Positions 1 through 14,100 of a stretch of DNA of 64,000 nt are shown here, one piece after another. Each line of letters begins with the position of its first letter. The stretch's first letter is position 1. Below the pieces are notes generated by a model that had not been told where the DNA came from, searched no databases, and saw only the letters and a program-made list of their open reading frames with translations. This stretch comes from Strongylocentrotus droebachiensis (taxonomy: Eukaryota; Echinodermata; Echinoidea; Camarodonta; Strongylocentrotidae), in contig JAVYIG010000701.1 in assembly GCA_035222895.1 (NCBI GenBank), positions 379,501-443,500 of the forward strand, in the 5' to 3' direction. The translations under genes and the position numbers were made by a program.

Positions 1-285
1 ACCACCACATTCTTCTGAAGTCTGAAGCTATGACGCTTTCACCATGTGGGTAGTCCTGAAAAGGAGAGTTAAGTTTGAAAGGGGATAGAAGAGAAAAAGA
101 AAGTGATTGAGAAGTATTATTTCGGTTGGGTACGCTGAGGCAGAGAAAGTTATGAGAGAGAGGGGTTTTCTTTTGCGATTGGAGTCCATAATCGACCATC
201 CCATATTGCTTACAGTTTCTTTCATGATTTTGCCACATGAAAAGTATTTAACTTAATCTTTTACATCAATAATTGCCCCATTTAG

Positions 286-357
286 GAAACAACCGAGGAG
301 GTGGAAGAGGAAATCGAGGTCGAGGCTCAAATCGCCCAAGTGGACGTAGTTCGAATG
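286..357 (+). CDS. Exon: RGG-rich linker (end of an upstream repeat unit)
   Basis: Flanked by a TTTAG acceptor and a GTAAGT donor, phase 1 at both ends, 72 nt. It encodes a Gly/Arg/Asn-rich peptide beginning GNNRGGGRGNRGRG. It resembles the start of the much longer exon at 15004-15339 (GNRQEE...), so it is probably the last exon of an earlier repeat unit whose discoidin-like exons lie before the window. Confidence 0.6.
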
Positions 358-3300
358 GTAAGTTCATTGAATACGATCGCTAAGACTTTCTTAAAAAATC
401 AACTTAAACCAGTCTAAATCACCTTTTGAGTAATTACAATAACGTTTAATCTATCGGAACTTAATTTATATGATAAACAGTTTGTTACTGAAATATATGA
501 ATACATATACGGAGAGAGATAGAGAGAGGGGGAGGCACTGTAGTAAGCACCGAAATTGAGTGATTGATATTTGGGCTTTAAACTTTTTAACGTAATGTTA
601 TTATCATTATCAACATCATCATCATCATCATCATCATCAGTATCATTATTAGTATTATTACTATTATTATCATCATTGTCTTAGATGCTACAGAAAATCA
701 AGTCGGTGTTCTCTTCCCTGGTGAAAGCGTCGTTGAGATCGACCTCGGAGTTCTAACCACCATCAACGCTTTGGAGATCAAACCAGCAAGTGCTCTCGAC
801 ATCGTCAACGGGTTCATGCTTCAGTATTGCTCCGAATGTTCCGACGATGAGGACAATGATGCCTGCACGTTTGTTCTTAACGAGGACGGAGAACAGAGGG
901 TAAAGGGCCGTTCATAAGAATCCGCGACCTCTGCATTTAATGTTTTAGGATAATGTGGAAATATATAGCCACTCTACGTAATTTACCTTCAAAAGCTAAA
1001 AGACAACCAGTTGTGCGTTTTTAGGTGATTTTCTTTAGTTTGCCTTTATTCAACGTCTTCTGAAGTTACATTTTTGAAGGAATTACGACAGAAAAAATGT
1101 CAACAACGCATATATTCAACTACTCATACTAGGATAAATATTATTATTTTTGTTGCTGATACATGTATTACTTTTGTTATTGTTTTTTTATTATTATTAT
1201 TATTATTAGTAGTAGTAGTAGTAGTAGTAGTAGTGTCATTATCCTTATCATCATCATCATTATCATTTGCAGAATTTCCTTGGCAGTACTGATGGTTCGA
1301 GCGTAACCGCCCAATTTGATGAGATTTCCGGAACTTGTTTCAAGGTGTACGCAGATGTTGATGGCCCATGCCAAGTCGACTTCTCCCTTATTAATGTTGC
1401 AAAGGGTGAGGGCTATTTATCTACTTTAATTGCAATGACGACCTTCGTCATTGCCTTGTTTTTCGTTCACATTCTTCTTATTAATATTCTTACTTCTTCT
1501 TCCTCTTCTTCCTCTTCTTCTTGTCGTCCGGAATCCCATTCGTTTTGCACGTAGTGCTTGTTATTCCTAGTTAGGTACTTTTCTCAAGTCCTTTTCCTTT
1601 CAAATTTCGTAGGCATCATCTCTAGCATCTCATCAAGGTCACCTATTTTTTCGATTTTCGAAATCACTCATGCATAACCGTCCAGGCGTCATTTTGTCCG
1701 TTTCTGGTCCATTTTAAGGCCTTTCTTTCTTCCTTCCTATCTCAACTATCCTAGATCCTACAACCTTCTAACAAATTCCTCTAGATAGTCTAAGAGATGT
1801 TCTTTCATCTGCGACGTATAACCTGACCTTCAAAATGCCATCTTCGTACTCAATATTCAAATCTGAAACCGACTCCATCAAAAATCTCTCAAATTCTCGA
1901 AAATTTGACCCCTAAATAATCTAAAACTGCCATAACTTTCTCATATAAATTCCGTTTTGTATTTAAATTTAACAGTATCTTTATCTCATAATTGCACATA
2001 GCCATGCCAAATTTCACGCTCCAATGGCTTTGCACAACATAAATAGCGCCCTCTAAAGTTCTTGGAATTGGCTTTCTCTGTGTGGCCGTATCTCCATAAT
2101 GGCTTGGCAAACCCGTACCCTTTTTTGGATTTAGATACTTGAAGATATGCCCTTTCCAGCCATATACAAAATTATATACCCTATCACTGACCAAATTTGA
2201 GAAAATTGCCCTCCAAATTCGCCATTTTCAAGAAAATTGAGTAATAACTTCAACTTGCTCTAAACCGGCGATCTTTATACCTACATCAATGAAACTTGGC
2301 AGACACATGTATCCATATACGTGACAACTGTCTGCTAAGTTTAGTAAATTGTAATGCCCTCTTTGCCAAGTTATCGCCAAAAATGATGAATTTACTATGC
2401 TGTGCGTAATAGCGCGTTTGATGCGTGCAGTACGTTTTGCGCAGATGACAATGGTTTCAAACTGACCGCACTGAAGTGCCCTTTCGAATGATACCAAGTA
2501 TGGTATATGTTCACGCAGAAAATTGTGAGTAAATCGCATTTGAACAAGGGTCACTATACGAATTCCGCCGAGTTTCCGCCCTATTATAACACGTTTCGGC
2601 CATGACGTCATTTTGTAAGACTGTTATTCGGTTGTGTTAGTATGGGCGGCCGTTCGTGCCAAAGCACGCGTCGCAACATGTTCATCATGCACCAAGTCCT
2701 ATTGGTTTTGCACGCAGTGCTTGCGAGCCCTTTCTAGCTCCCTTCCTCTACTCCAATTCCCTTCAAAATTCGTAGGCGTAGTCTCTAGCATTCCTTCAAG
2801 GTCACTAAATTCTTCGTTCTCCGGAAACCCTCATGCGTGACCGTCCAGGCACCATTTTTCCGTTTCGGGCCGTTTTGGTGACCTTTCTTTCGCCCTAACT
2901 ATCTCCACTATCACAGAAGCTACAGACTTCTTACATATTGCTCTGGATAGTCCGAGAGTAGCTCCTTCGTTTGACTTGTAGAAACATGGCGTCATTGCAC
3001 GCACATCGTTGTGACACGATTGCATTTCTAGTTTACTGTCTTCTTCTTCCCCTAAATTCAGTATATAGTACAGACCGCCGTTTGCGTATTATCGTACCTT
3101 GTGCTTGTCAAGTGCCGAGTGTACAGTGTAAGTAAACATGCTCTACAAGAATTCTATGTGCATCTTAAAACAGCTGAAGCTCAACGGAGCTTAATGTGTT
3201 GCACCTTCTGCTTGAAAAGTTCCAAAGAGGTGCAATTGAGGATAGAAGATGGTAAGGAATTCCACAGTCGGATGGTAACTGGGTAGAATGTGGTTTTGAA

Positions 3301-6300
3301 TAGCAGAGTTCGGGCAAAGGAGACGTGGATTTTCACAGGTTCGGGACCAACAACTGGAATAGGTGACTGGAAGATCAACCAGGCCGTGGAGTATGCTGTA
3401 AACCATGCATACTGTCTGCTGCGCCCTTCTTTCATGCAGACTTGCCCATTGAAGTTTATTCAGCATTGCTGTGACGCTGCTTGTGCGCCGATAGTCACCC
3501 AGGACGAAGCGTGCACAACGGCGTTGCATCATTTCTACCTTTCTGATGTTTTTCTGTGTGGATGGGTCCCACACTATTGCAGCATACTCCATCACAGGGT
3601 GTACTAATGTACTTTGTCTTTTGTGGGCAGGCCCTCATGTTTCTTTGCAGGAAGCACCATACAGAGTTGGTTTTGGCCGGGGTGGTGATGTGTACACGGT
3701 GATTCCATTTCAGGTTGCTCTGGATGTGGACCCCTAAGTACTTTGCAGTTTCCGTCACCTATAGCTTCTCGCCGTGAATGAAGTAAGGAAAAGAGACTTC
3801 CGGGATGTCTGCCTTTTACTAGAGACACGCATAACCTGGCATTTTTGTAGGGTGGAATTTCGTTAGCCAGTCTGCTTCCCATTTTTGGAGTACATCCAAG
3901 TCCTTCTGCAGGCATTCTGCATCATCTGCACTTGTCACCTTCCTGTACAATATGCAGTCAGCTGCAAACAATTTCACCGTAGCGTGACTGGGCTGATATG
4001 CAGTCAGGAAGATCATTAATGAACAGCAGGAAGAGAAGAGGCCCGACTACACTGCCTTGCGGAACATCTGACAGAACGGAAGAGAAGTGAGAAGTACATC
4101 CATCAAGCAATACCCTCTGTGAGCGGCTTGTAAGGAATTCCTCAATCCAGCTTTGGGTATCACCTCGGATTCCATAGAAGTAGATCTTATGAAGGAGTCT
4201 TCCATGCGGCACCTTGTCAAAAGCCTTTGATAGGTCCAACAGAAGCACATCTATCTGGTCTTTCAAGTCAATTCTACTAGAAAGATCTTGAATAGTGAAG
4301 AGGAGTTGGGATGTGCAAGACCGTCTCTTCCGGAATCCATGTTGAGCATCTTACATAATGTGAAAGGCATCAAGATGCTTAAGGGTACTGCTGCATAGGA
4401 CGTGTTCCAATATCTTGCAGACATTAGATGTCAGTGACACAGGCCTGTGGTTGACTGCTTGGCATCGCTCTCCCTTCTTAAAGATGAGAACTACATCTGC
4501 CTTCTTCCAGTCCTGTGGAACGTCTCATTCATGCTTGAAAAAGCATAGCCAACACTGGAATTATTTGTAATGACAGCTCCTTTAATAGTTGTGCATGAAG
4601 TTCTTCTGGTCCAGTATAGCTTTATATATCTGGAGAGAAGAAAGAAGTTTGAAATGGACTTGGTCCTGTCATCTGTGTGTACGTGTGTGTCCGTGTGTGT
4701 GACACAAGCGCTTGTACACCTTGTTTGTATGTATTTTGTTACACTTGTTTGGAATTTGTAATTTTGAATTCACTATCTGAAGAAATTTAATTGAACCGGT
4801 CATAGTGAAGAAGGAAATTCTCAAGGATTCTAATTTGATTGTTTTAATCATTTAATTAACACTTATAGTATATAATAAAAACATTTGAAATAAAGATCCT
4901 TTAGTTTCATTGTTTATAGCGAATTGAACCTCTCAAGGATTATTATTCAACTTACTATTTCTATAGATATGACGGTTAAATTTCAAATTTGCTCTTGTAC
5001 TTATCTATGTTTATATTTGTTTAATTTATTCAATCATTTTTATTTTATTTATTCATCTATTTATTTACTAAATCATGAATTTTTATTATTATTAGTAGTA
5101 GTATTTGTTGTTGTAGTTACAGTAGCACACGATTACTATCACCATCGTCGTCGTCAGTATCGTTATCACATGATTGTATTACAGTATTTATTCACGCAGT
5201 GTTACCATAATCTTCATTATCTTTTTCATATACAGGACAAGCAAAAAAATCATCTTCGAGATCTGTTAGGAAATGCAGTGGATCAAGAAGAGGCAGAGAG
5301 CTCTTAGGTATGACTGTTTATTATTTCTTACTTGACGTATTGGGTCTTCAAATTGGTTGAATCGGTATGTCACTGTGGCGTAGTGCCTGACAACATTCCC
5401 CTTTGTTCCAACACACAGAATTATTAAAATGTCAAGCTTTCAAAAATGTTTGACTCAGGAAGGTACTTTATTGTAGAGGACCTTTTAATAAAATGCTATC
5501 CATAATATAGTTTTTGTTTTGCTCCAATGCAGAAGGCACTTCGGACGAAAACGGAAAATGATGATATTTTTTAAAACGATAAACGGGAGAATAGTCCATG
5601 GGTACATCACAACCCACTGACCGATTCGCATAGCTTTCATGATTTCGTATTTCAAACACTACTCTCTTATTTTGTGCGATTTATTTGAGACGTGTATGAA
5701 AGGAGAAACGGTGTTTGTTTCGGGGTGGGGAAAGCTATTTTTTGAAGCGTAGCTTTCATAGCTAAATTTGTCGAAAATGTATCCAAGATGGGGCCCCTAG
5801 ATTGTATGCGCCCCCCTCAAAAAACAAGCTTGAAATTTGTCAGCCCCCTCCCCCAAATTGCAAATTCCTGCACATGCCCATGGTTATCGTCATATTCTTG
5901 TTGTTGTACACGAAAAGCGTCATTGTAGGCCTACATACTAAAGATAGAAATATAAATGAGATTGAATAATTGTTCTGGAATAATTTTAGCAATTTTTCTT
6001 TCAAACAGAACGAGAACAAGAACAAAGAAGAGGTAAGATGACTGGTTCCTTTTACCCAAGTAAAGATAAAGCTGAGTTCAACTGCTAAATTTCTATGACA
6101 AATTTGCTCTCAGCCAATCAGATGCCATGATTTCAGTAGCTTATAACAGTAGCTTGCAACTTGTTATTGATAACAAGTTTTATGAAACAGGGCCCAGGTC
6201 GTGCGAATGCTTTGTGAAAGAAACTTTAAGGGAGCGATTGGAGAGGTTGATCATGAAGCCCGTGAAGTATTGGTGTCAGTATTGCAATCATCAAAATGAT

Positions 6301-8121
6301 AAGAAACTGGTAGAGTCTCGCTAAAAGGTCACATGCACTGTACGCAGATATATGTATATAGGACTACACGAACATGAGGCATTAAAATGTGGTCTGTAGG
6401 CAAGTCATCTTTTCCCGGGAACATTTTTATGACACTACCTTACACTAAATAAAATTGATGAAAGAGCTCACGAATCATTTTACGAATTTACCAGAACTCT
6501 AAATTCTAATTTAAAAAGACCCATGGAATTCGAGCTCTATCGAAAAATTGTGGTGTTAAACTATTACATAAATCAACTACCCTTTCTAATTCTGCCAAAG
6601 GTTCATGATGGTGTGCAGGGGCGTACGCAGGATTTCTTAAAGGGGGGGGGTTTAAAATCGGGCCCAAAATATTTTGCTCCCGAAAAATTTAAAATCGCGC
6701 CGGCCGAAAAGTCGCTCAGTGGGGGGGGGGGGGGGGGGGGGTAAGCGTACACTTTTTTTTTTTGAGCCCAAAAAAATCGCAACGACTCAGCCAGCCGAAA
6801 TGTCGCTCAGTGGGGGGAGGGGGGGGGGGGTAAGCGGAGCCGTGGGCATTTTTTTTTTTTTTTTTAAATCCAAAGGGGGGGTTTTAGGTTTTTTTTAGGG
6901 GGGTTTACACACATAAAAAGACCTAAGGGGGGTTTGAACCCCCAACCCCCCCCCCCCCCCACCCCCCTGCGTACGCCCCTGATGGTGTGGGAGTCTAAAT
7001 GGTCCATGGTTAATCATAAGAGATGTAGTTATCAATAAAACCAAGACAAAATATTCCAAATATGAAGGCATTTTAAGAGCAATCCTTTTCAGGGACCGTT
7101 TCTACTGTTTATTCCTATATATCAATATTATGACATAAAACGATTGAGAAAGCCCACGAGCTTTTTTCATTTTTACATTGTTCGATGAATTTGAATAGTT
7201 TGAAATATCTATCTGTCCTAGTACCGTACGGGGTAACATTTCCCCTCGACCTTTTCTAGTGTTAAGTTACGAACCATTTCAAATTCAATTCAATCCAATC
7301 AACAAAGTATTTGATAAAGACACTTTCCTTCCAGTTACAAAGCGCTGCACGCATTGCTCCATATGTTTGGGCCACTTAAACCGTAACATATTGCTTCAAA
7401 ACAGACCAGGTGAGTCAATGCAACCCAACGTTCTTTAACAAAATGAATGGGACTCCAGAGGTTTCTTGAAGGTGTTCACATTTTCCATGTTACATTTTTT
7501 CCAGAACAAGGAAGAAACAGGAACGAAGGAAGGTCCCAAAGCAGGAAATTCAGAGGTAAGCTAAATTACTCTTGACCATTAGCCCGGCTGCTACTAGTCC
7601 TCGGACCATTAACCCGGATCATTACCCCTAGGAAAATTACCCCAGATTACTATCCAATTTCGTCGGATTACTTAACCCATGAAAATTACCAGCCATACTA
7701 CTCATTCTCCTTGCATTAGGCAATCACTCCAGACGACTTATCCTAGGACAATCACCCTGTCCATGGGGTTAGCCCCATGGACAATTACCCTAGTCGACTT
7801 CACCCGTGATAGTTATTGCCGGACTACTACTACTACTACTACTAATAATAATAGTGGGTTCTTGTATAGCACTCATGTCAGTCAGATTTGACCCTCCTGG
7901 CGCTCCCGATTATTATCCGATTGTTATTATTATTACTACTACTACTACTCTTAGGTCAGTTACAGACAGTGTAACTAGGACTACTATCCAATAAAAATTA
8001 CCAGCCATAATTATTACACACTAAGAAATAAAGGTACAATTCTGCTTCAATAGCAGCACCCTATGCCAAATATTTGCACCCCAATTGCACCATTCTTTCT
8101 GAGTGTATCATTACGACGACG

Positions 8122-8152
<31 letters not shown>

Positions 8153-11100
8153 TTACTACTTCTACTACTACTATACTTCTACTTTTCCTACTACTTCTGC
8201 TACTAATACTCGTTACTATACCTCTAGGACATTACTCCGGACTCCGGACTAACCCCATAACAAACACCGACCAGTTAGTACTCCTAGTCCTCAGGCGCGT
8301 ACGCAGGGGAGGGGGGTTTGGGGGGTTAACCCCCCCCCCCCCCCCTTTGGTATTTTTATGTATGTAAACCCCCCTTCTTCTTTTTTTAATTATTAAAAAA
8401 AAAAAAAAAAAAAAAAAAAATTACCCCCATGGCTGACCTAAAAAAGGTGACCTTACCCCCCCCCCTCAACGAAGCAAAATGTCAAATTTTCAAATTTCGA
8501 TACCCCCCCCCCCAAAAAAAAAGTGTCCTCTTACCCCCACCCCCTCCTCCCACTACAACGAATAAATTCTCGCAAGGCAAGTTTAGAAATCTAATACAAG
8601 AAGTCCAAAGCCCCTCTATCAAAGCACTTACCCCCCCCCCCCCCCGACCCCCCGACCCCCCAAAATGGAATTGTTCTCCTGGAACCAATTACTATATTCA
8701 ATGACAATCTTTTCGTTAACAATATAAGAAACCGCCGTGATCAGTGGAAACTTTGAAACCATCGAGGCCAAAGGACCTGCGATCGAACTACGACTTGATG
8801 CCGCCTCCGTCGTTAACGGCTTGGACATCAAACCATCGGCCCTTACGGACATTATCAATGAGCTGGAGATCGAATACTGCTCAACTTGTCCAGCAGAAGG
8901 CGAGGATGGGGATTGTCAAATGATTTCGGGTGCCGACGGGCTGCCAAAGGTTATTATTATTTCTTGTTACATTACTATCATGATTGATTATCTGTTAAAG
9001 ATAAAGTTGAGTTCTGGTCATGCGATTGCATTGTGAAAGAAACGGTGTGGAGTCGATCAGAAAAGGTGATCATCTAGCATAATATTTGTGTGTATTGCAA
9101 GGTTCTGGAATCATCAAAATGATAAACATTTTGGCCCTAATATTGGTAAAGTTACAAGCATTTTGCAAAAAGATGTATATGGGACTACACGAACACGTGG
9201 CGTCAAAATCCGTCCCAATTTTTACGATTTTACATGCCATATTTAGAATATAAAGGCATTATAAGAGCCATGCTTTTCAGGGAGCATGTTTCCACACTCG
9301 CAAAATTTCACCTCTTCACCTCTTCACCTCTTCCCAGTACTCAGATTAGTGCCCATACATGCCCAGTCGAGCATGTTTTATCTGATGTTCTTCTACGCTC
9401 GCAAAATGTCACCTCTTCCCAGTACTCAACCTTCTCTTTAAGCTGGATTAAATGGGAAGTCCACTCTGATAATAGGTTGATTTTAATAGTGACAGAAAAC
9501 AAAGGAGTTTTAAGAGCTGGAGTCCCAACTGGCAACAATTTTTTTTTAAGCAGCCGCCTTTTTCTAAGGTTGCACAATAGAATCTACAGGTGTGCTGTTA
9601 CCTTTGGTGTCTGAGGTTCGAAGCAGCCCGTCAATATCATTGGAAAGCTTGAGTAGTGATTTTTTTCACAAAGAAATGTCGTTAATATTTCACTTTTCAT
9701 TTGAACTAACAAGGGAAAAATCGTACTGATGATAAAAATATAAATACAAAAGCCTAATTGTGTAAAGAAATTTGCTTACATTGTATAATAGCATTTTTAA
9801 TTTCTGAAAAATAATACAATTTTACAATCATAAAACCCTGCAATTTGATACTTTTCCGATTGCTTCCGGCTTACGAAAATAAAAATATGTTCAAGTACAG
9901 TCCTTAAAGATGTCATATGTCAGATTAGTGCCCATACGTGCCCAGTCGAGTAATTTTGATTAATATTTCAGGAAATTTTGCTCCATTTCCTTTCGCTTGC
10001 CTCCTGTAAAGGTGAGCACTGTGTACTGCTCGTTTTATTAGACGAGTGGTAGCGAAAAGTAATTAACATTACACAAGCATATTTCCCTTCGAAAGTGGCC
10101 CGTTAGTTTGCAGCTAGGCAGGAATCTTTTGTATATGTATCTGCAAGGAAGATCCAGTTAAGCACAAGCCTGACGTATTTTCTCCTGGCGCCATCGAATA
10201 TAGAACAGAGGGAATGAGCTAGATATGACTCCATGTCTTAAAACTCCTTGAGAAAACTTAGTGACACAGAACAGTGAAAGCTTAAGCAAAAATCGGAAAT
10301 TAAATTTTCTGTACAGATTTATGTTGTGAAACGTGCATCCTAGATAATTATTATCATTGCAATGATGTTTTTACACAATCTCTGTTTGAATCAACATATT
10401 ATTCATTCACCAACAAATAAGTACTTTTATAAAAAAGTGAAAAAATAACAAATGGGAGAGGATTTTAAACGGATTTTACTCAAACTTTCACTGATTGGTT
10501 TTTCTCAACTTAACATCAGGATAAACTTTCCCTTTAAGTTTGTATATTCTATAGCACTAATTGCCATCAAGTTCCACTTTGCAATGAATTTACAACTGTC
10601 AAGATTTCTTCCCAATGAGTCGTGTTGTACCGAGTAAAATTGCCTTCTTTAGGTCGTATACTTTTATATTCGGGTAGATTTGATCATCATCATCATAATT
10701 ATTATTACAAAGAAATATCACTAGCGATATTATTTTCGATAGTATTATTATTGTTATCATTATATTTTTTTATTCATATCAATATTATTGTCATCATCAT
10801 CACTTTCATTAATATAATTATTTTGTTGTTATTATGGCTCACTTCTAATAATCGGATCATCTCATCGGGTAGGTTGGTCGCGTTACCCAACTTAAAACAT
10901 GTCCCCTAGTTCACGAAATGTCGGGGGTAATGTTTTTGAATTGTGAAATAATTACCTCTCATCTAAAATGGGTCCGGTCCAATTTACCCGACACTTTATG
11001 AAAACCCTACGGCAAATCTAGGAAAGGTCGCGTCCTTAACGTCCATCTTCACATGATCTTCAGCTTTCGTTTCACGAAAGACCACCTGTATATTCGAATT

Positions 11101-14100
11101 ATCATATTCATATTCGAATTATCATATTCATATTCGAATCATTTTCATATTCATATTCAAATCATTTTCATATTCATATTCAAATCATTTTCATATTCAT
11201 ATTCAAATCATTTTCATTTTCATATTCATATTCATATTCAAATCATTTTCATATTCATATTCAAATCATTTTCATTTTCATATTCATATTCAAATCATTT
11301 TCATATTCATATTCAAATCATTTTCATATTCAAATCATTTTCATATTCATATTCATATTCAAATCATTTTCATATTCATATTCAAATTATTTTCATATTC
11401 ATATTCAAATCATATTCCGTGCATTTGTCTTGCAAGGTTTTCACTGGTAATGTGCTTGGTGGTGAGATGTCAATCTCGTTTGATGCTGTAGTTGAGGGAG
11501 CTTGTTTTAGGATCTACCCTGATGTCGACTCCACGTGCAGGATTAGATTCTCACTGCTCATAACAAGTCAAGGTAAAAGCAGTCTTTATGTTCTGTAATC
11601 TGTATGATTGTGGCGGATCCGATATTTTCTGATTACGAGGGATCTTAATGTTTTTTCTATTCTCACGAACCATAACAAGTATACAGATAAAAAGGGAAAT
11701 GATGATCTGGCCACAAGGGGAGGGGATGGAGAACTCGCCCCAAAATATGAGACAAGCACACATAAATACTAAGTTACGTTTTTAAGTGCTTTTTTACTGC
11801 ACAGTTCTCTGATAACCAAAACAGGAAAGGAAAAAAAACAGAAGGTTGTCACATGTTTTACATGATCATGTGATCTTTTACACCATAATGGTCAGATAAA
11901 CGAAAAGCGGAAAAACATTAAAGCTTTCCAAACGCGAATGACTAATTACTCATCGATATTATTGATTGTAGAGTCAGAGACGGGCCAGACAAAAAACCCA
12001 TCCATCTCAACTAGAATGTGCGGAGGATCAAGAACTGGACGCAGATTTAGTGGTAAGTAAACAAACTATTGATATACATGTATTTAGTTTCCAGATATTT
12101 TATAACTTACTGTTTCTTTATTTGTTGTTGTTCTTGTAGTTCTTGTCATGGTTTTATTGGGGGAATTTCAGGGGTGTTTTGAAACAAGAAATGATGAAAG
12201 CTTTTATATAGATATAATCCTTATTTCATTAGGGTACTTCTCGCATTTGCTATTATCGGTATTGTTTTCATTTTACAACATATCAAAATATCAAATAGTT
12301 GTTATCGCCATGTATCATGTTCCTGGAAATTAAACGATAAAATTGATACCTGAAAAGATGTAAAAGAATTACAAATACACCACCTCGCTGCCGAATATGA
12401 GGGTGACGGTTGCCCGCCATAATATGCCCCAATATGTTTGCCTACCCCCCCCCATCTCCTGTTCGTATGATAGATTTATAGATATAGATTTTAAAAGACA
12501 TGTTGTTCTTTCGTTATCAGTTTATGATGCGATTTAAGTGCATAATTTCAAAAGTTTTACGGAATTACGTATGCGAGCTATTGAAATATGTAACAAGATA
12601 ACTTAAAGATAAAATTGAGCTCAGGTCATGCGATTGCATTGTGAAAGAAAACAGGTGTGGAATGGATCAGAAAAAGTTGATCATGTAGAATGTAAGTATT
12701 GGTGTGTACTGCAAGGTTCTGGAGTCATCAAAATCATAGTAAATTTGGCCCAGTCTTGATAAAGTAACAAGCACTGTACACAGAGATGTATATGGGACTA
12801 CACAAATGGTGTCGGGGCTACTAACCTTGATTTCTTTATCTTTCTATGCTCATTACTCAGCCAGTATACATTTTCTACCAAAATTGTTTGGCAAATGACA
12901 TTTATTGGTGATCTTGAACATTCAGTATAAGTTTAGTTTGATTCTGTGAGAATTCATTTTTTTTTTTTTTTACCACAACTCAAGTTCATCTTTAAGTTAA
13001 TTTTTTGTTCTTTAGTTTATTTTATTTTGTTGGAACCTACATGTATAACTGTAACAGTGCTTTTTATTTTATCGTTTTTTCTTCTTATACCACTACAGAG
13101 AGGCAAGGTAGAAATCGCCAGGCAGGAGGTAAGGTATTCAATGTTGAAATGGGTCGTTTGCATGTTATGTATATATTAAACATAATTGAGTTCATTTTCC
13201 CGCATTCATGAAATAGCGCATTTGAAGTTTTTTTTATCAATTAGGGATCACTTTACAGCGGCGATATCTTGCCATGACTATGTGTGTGGGTGTGTGTGGA
13301 TGCGTGAACTTGTGTGGGTGTATGGATGTATGAACCTGTGTGGGTGTGTGGATGCGTGAACTTGCGTGGGTGTGTGGATGCGTGAACTTGTGTGGGTGTT
13401 TGGATGCGTGAACTTGTGTGGGTGTGTGGATGCGTATTTGAAAAGAAATGGATGTCAACAGACTTTCTAATGACATATCAATTGTGGACGAAATGCACAG
13501 ACGGCAAGTAGGTATTTACAAGTTTATTTCTGTCTATTTTGAGTCGTGCAGAGGATTGGTTAACTTATACGTTGTGGAGAAATAGCTCGATACAAATTGA
13601 ACAAAAATCTGTGTTATTTAAGTCTTGGTATGAAAAAGGCATCAGATGTATAAAATGACTTGATTGATGATAAGGGAAAACTTCTGACTCGTGAGCAATG
13701 TGAACAAAAAATCTGATTGAAACTAAATTATTTGTCTTATTATTCTTTAAGCCGAGCTGTAAAGTGTCGCTATCGAATGAATATTGAAAAATGTTTTTAA
13801 AATGTAGTAGATCCCTTAATGCCGTCACATATCAATATACTAGTACATGACATAAAAGGTTGTCAATATATTTACAAAACTTCTCTTGGAAAAACAAGCT
13901 GTGTACCCTCAATATGTCTGAATTGGGAACGACATAGATTATACCCCTGAATGTCAAAGAATGTAGAAATATCATAAGATGATATTTCGATTTACTCCAG
14001 ATATCGGTTTGAGATATTTTCAGTATAAGATAGTAAATAGGATTCTGTATTTGACCAAGCAACTGTATAAGATGAAAATAGTGAGTACCGTAATGATAAA

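Noticed and set aside
1889..2611. Minus-strand frames of 101 and 127 codons
   Set aside because: They lie between two copies of a repeat, have no recognisable domain, no splice context, and run antisense in an intron.
7408..7412. Five-nucleotide microexon (CAG/ACCAG/GTGAGT)
   Set aside because: It would shift the frame of the discoidin-like gene; direct splicing from 6032 to 7505 keeps it.
9972..10011. 40-nt exon with CAG acceptor and GTGAGC donor between 8949 and 11437
   Set aside because: Its length is not a multiple of three while both neighbours are in phase 0.
11053..11598. 181-codon frame as a single gene
   Set aside because: Most of it is the translation of a tandem array. Only 11437-11572 is supported as an exon by splice sites and homology to 1273-1405.
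13237..13476. 79-codon minus-strand frame with HTPTQVH repeats
   Set aside because: Translation of a GTGTGGATGCGTGAACTT minisatellite.
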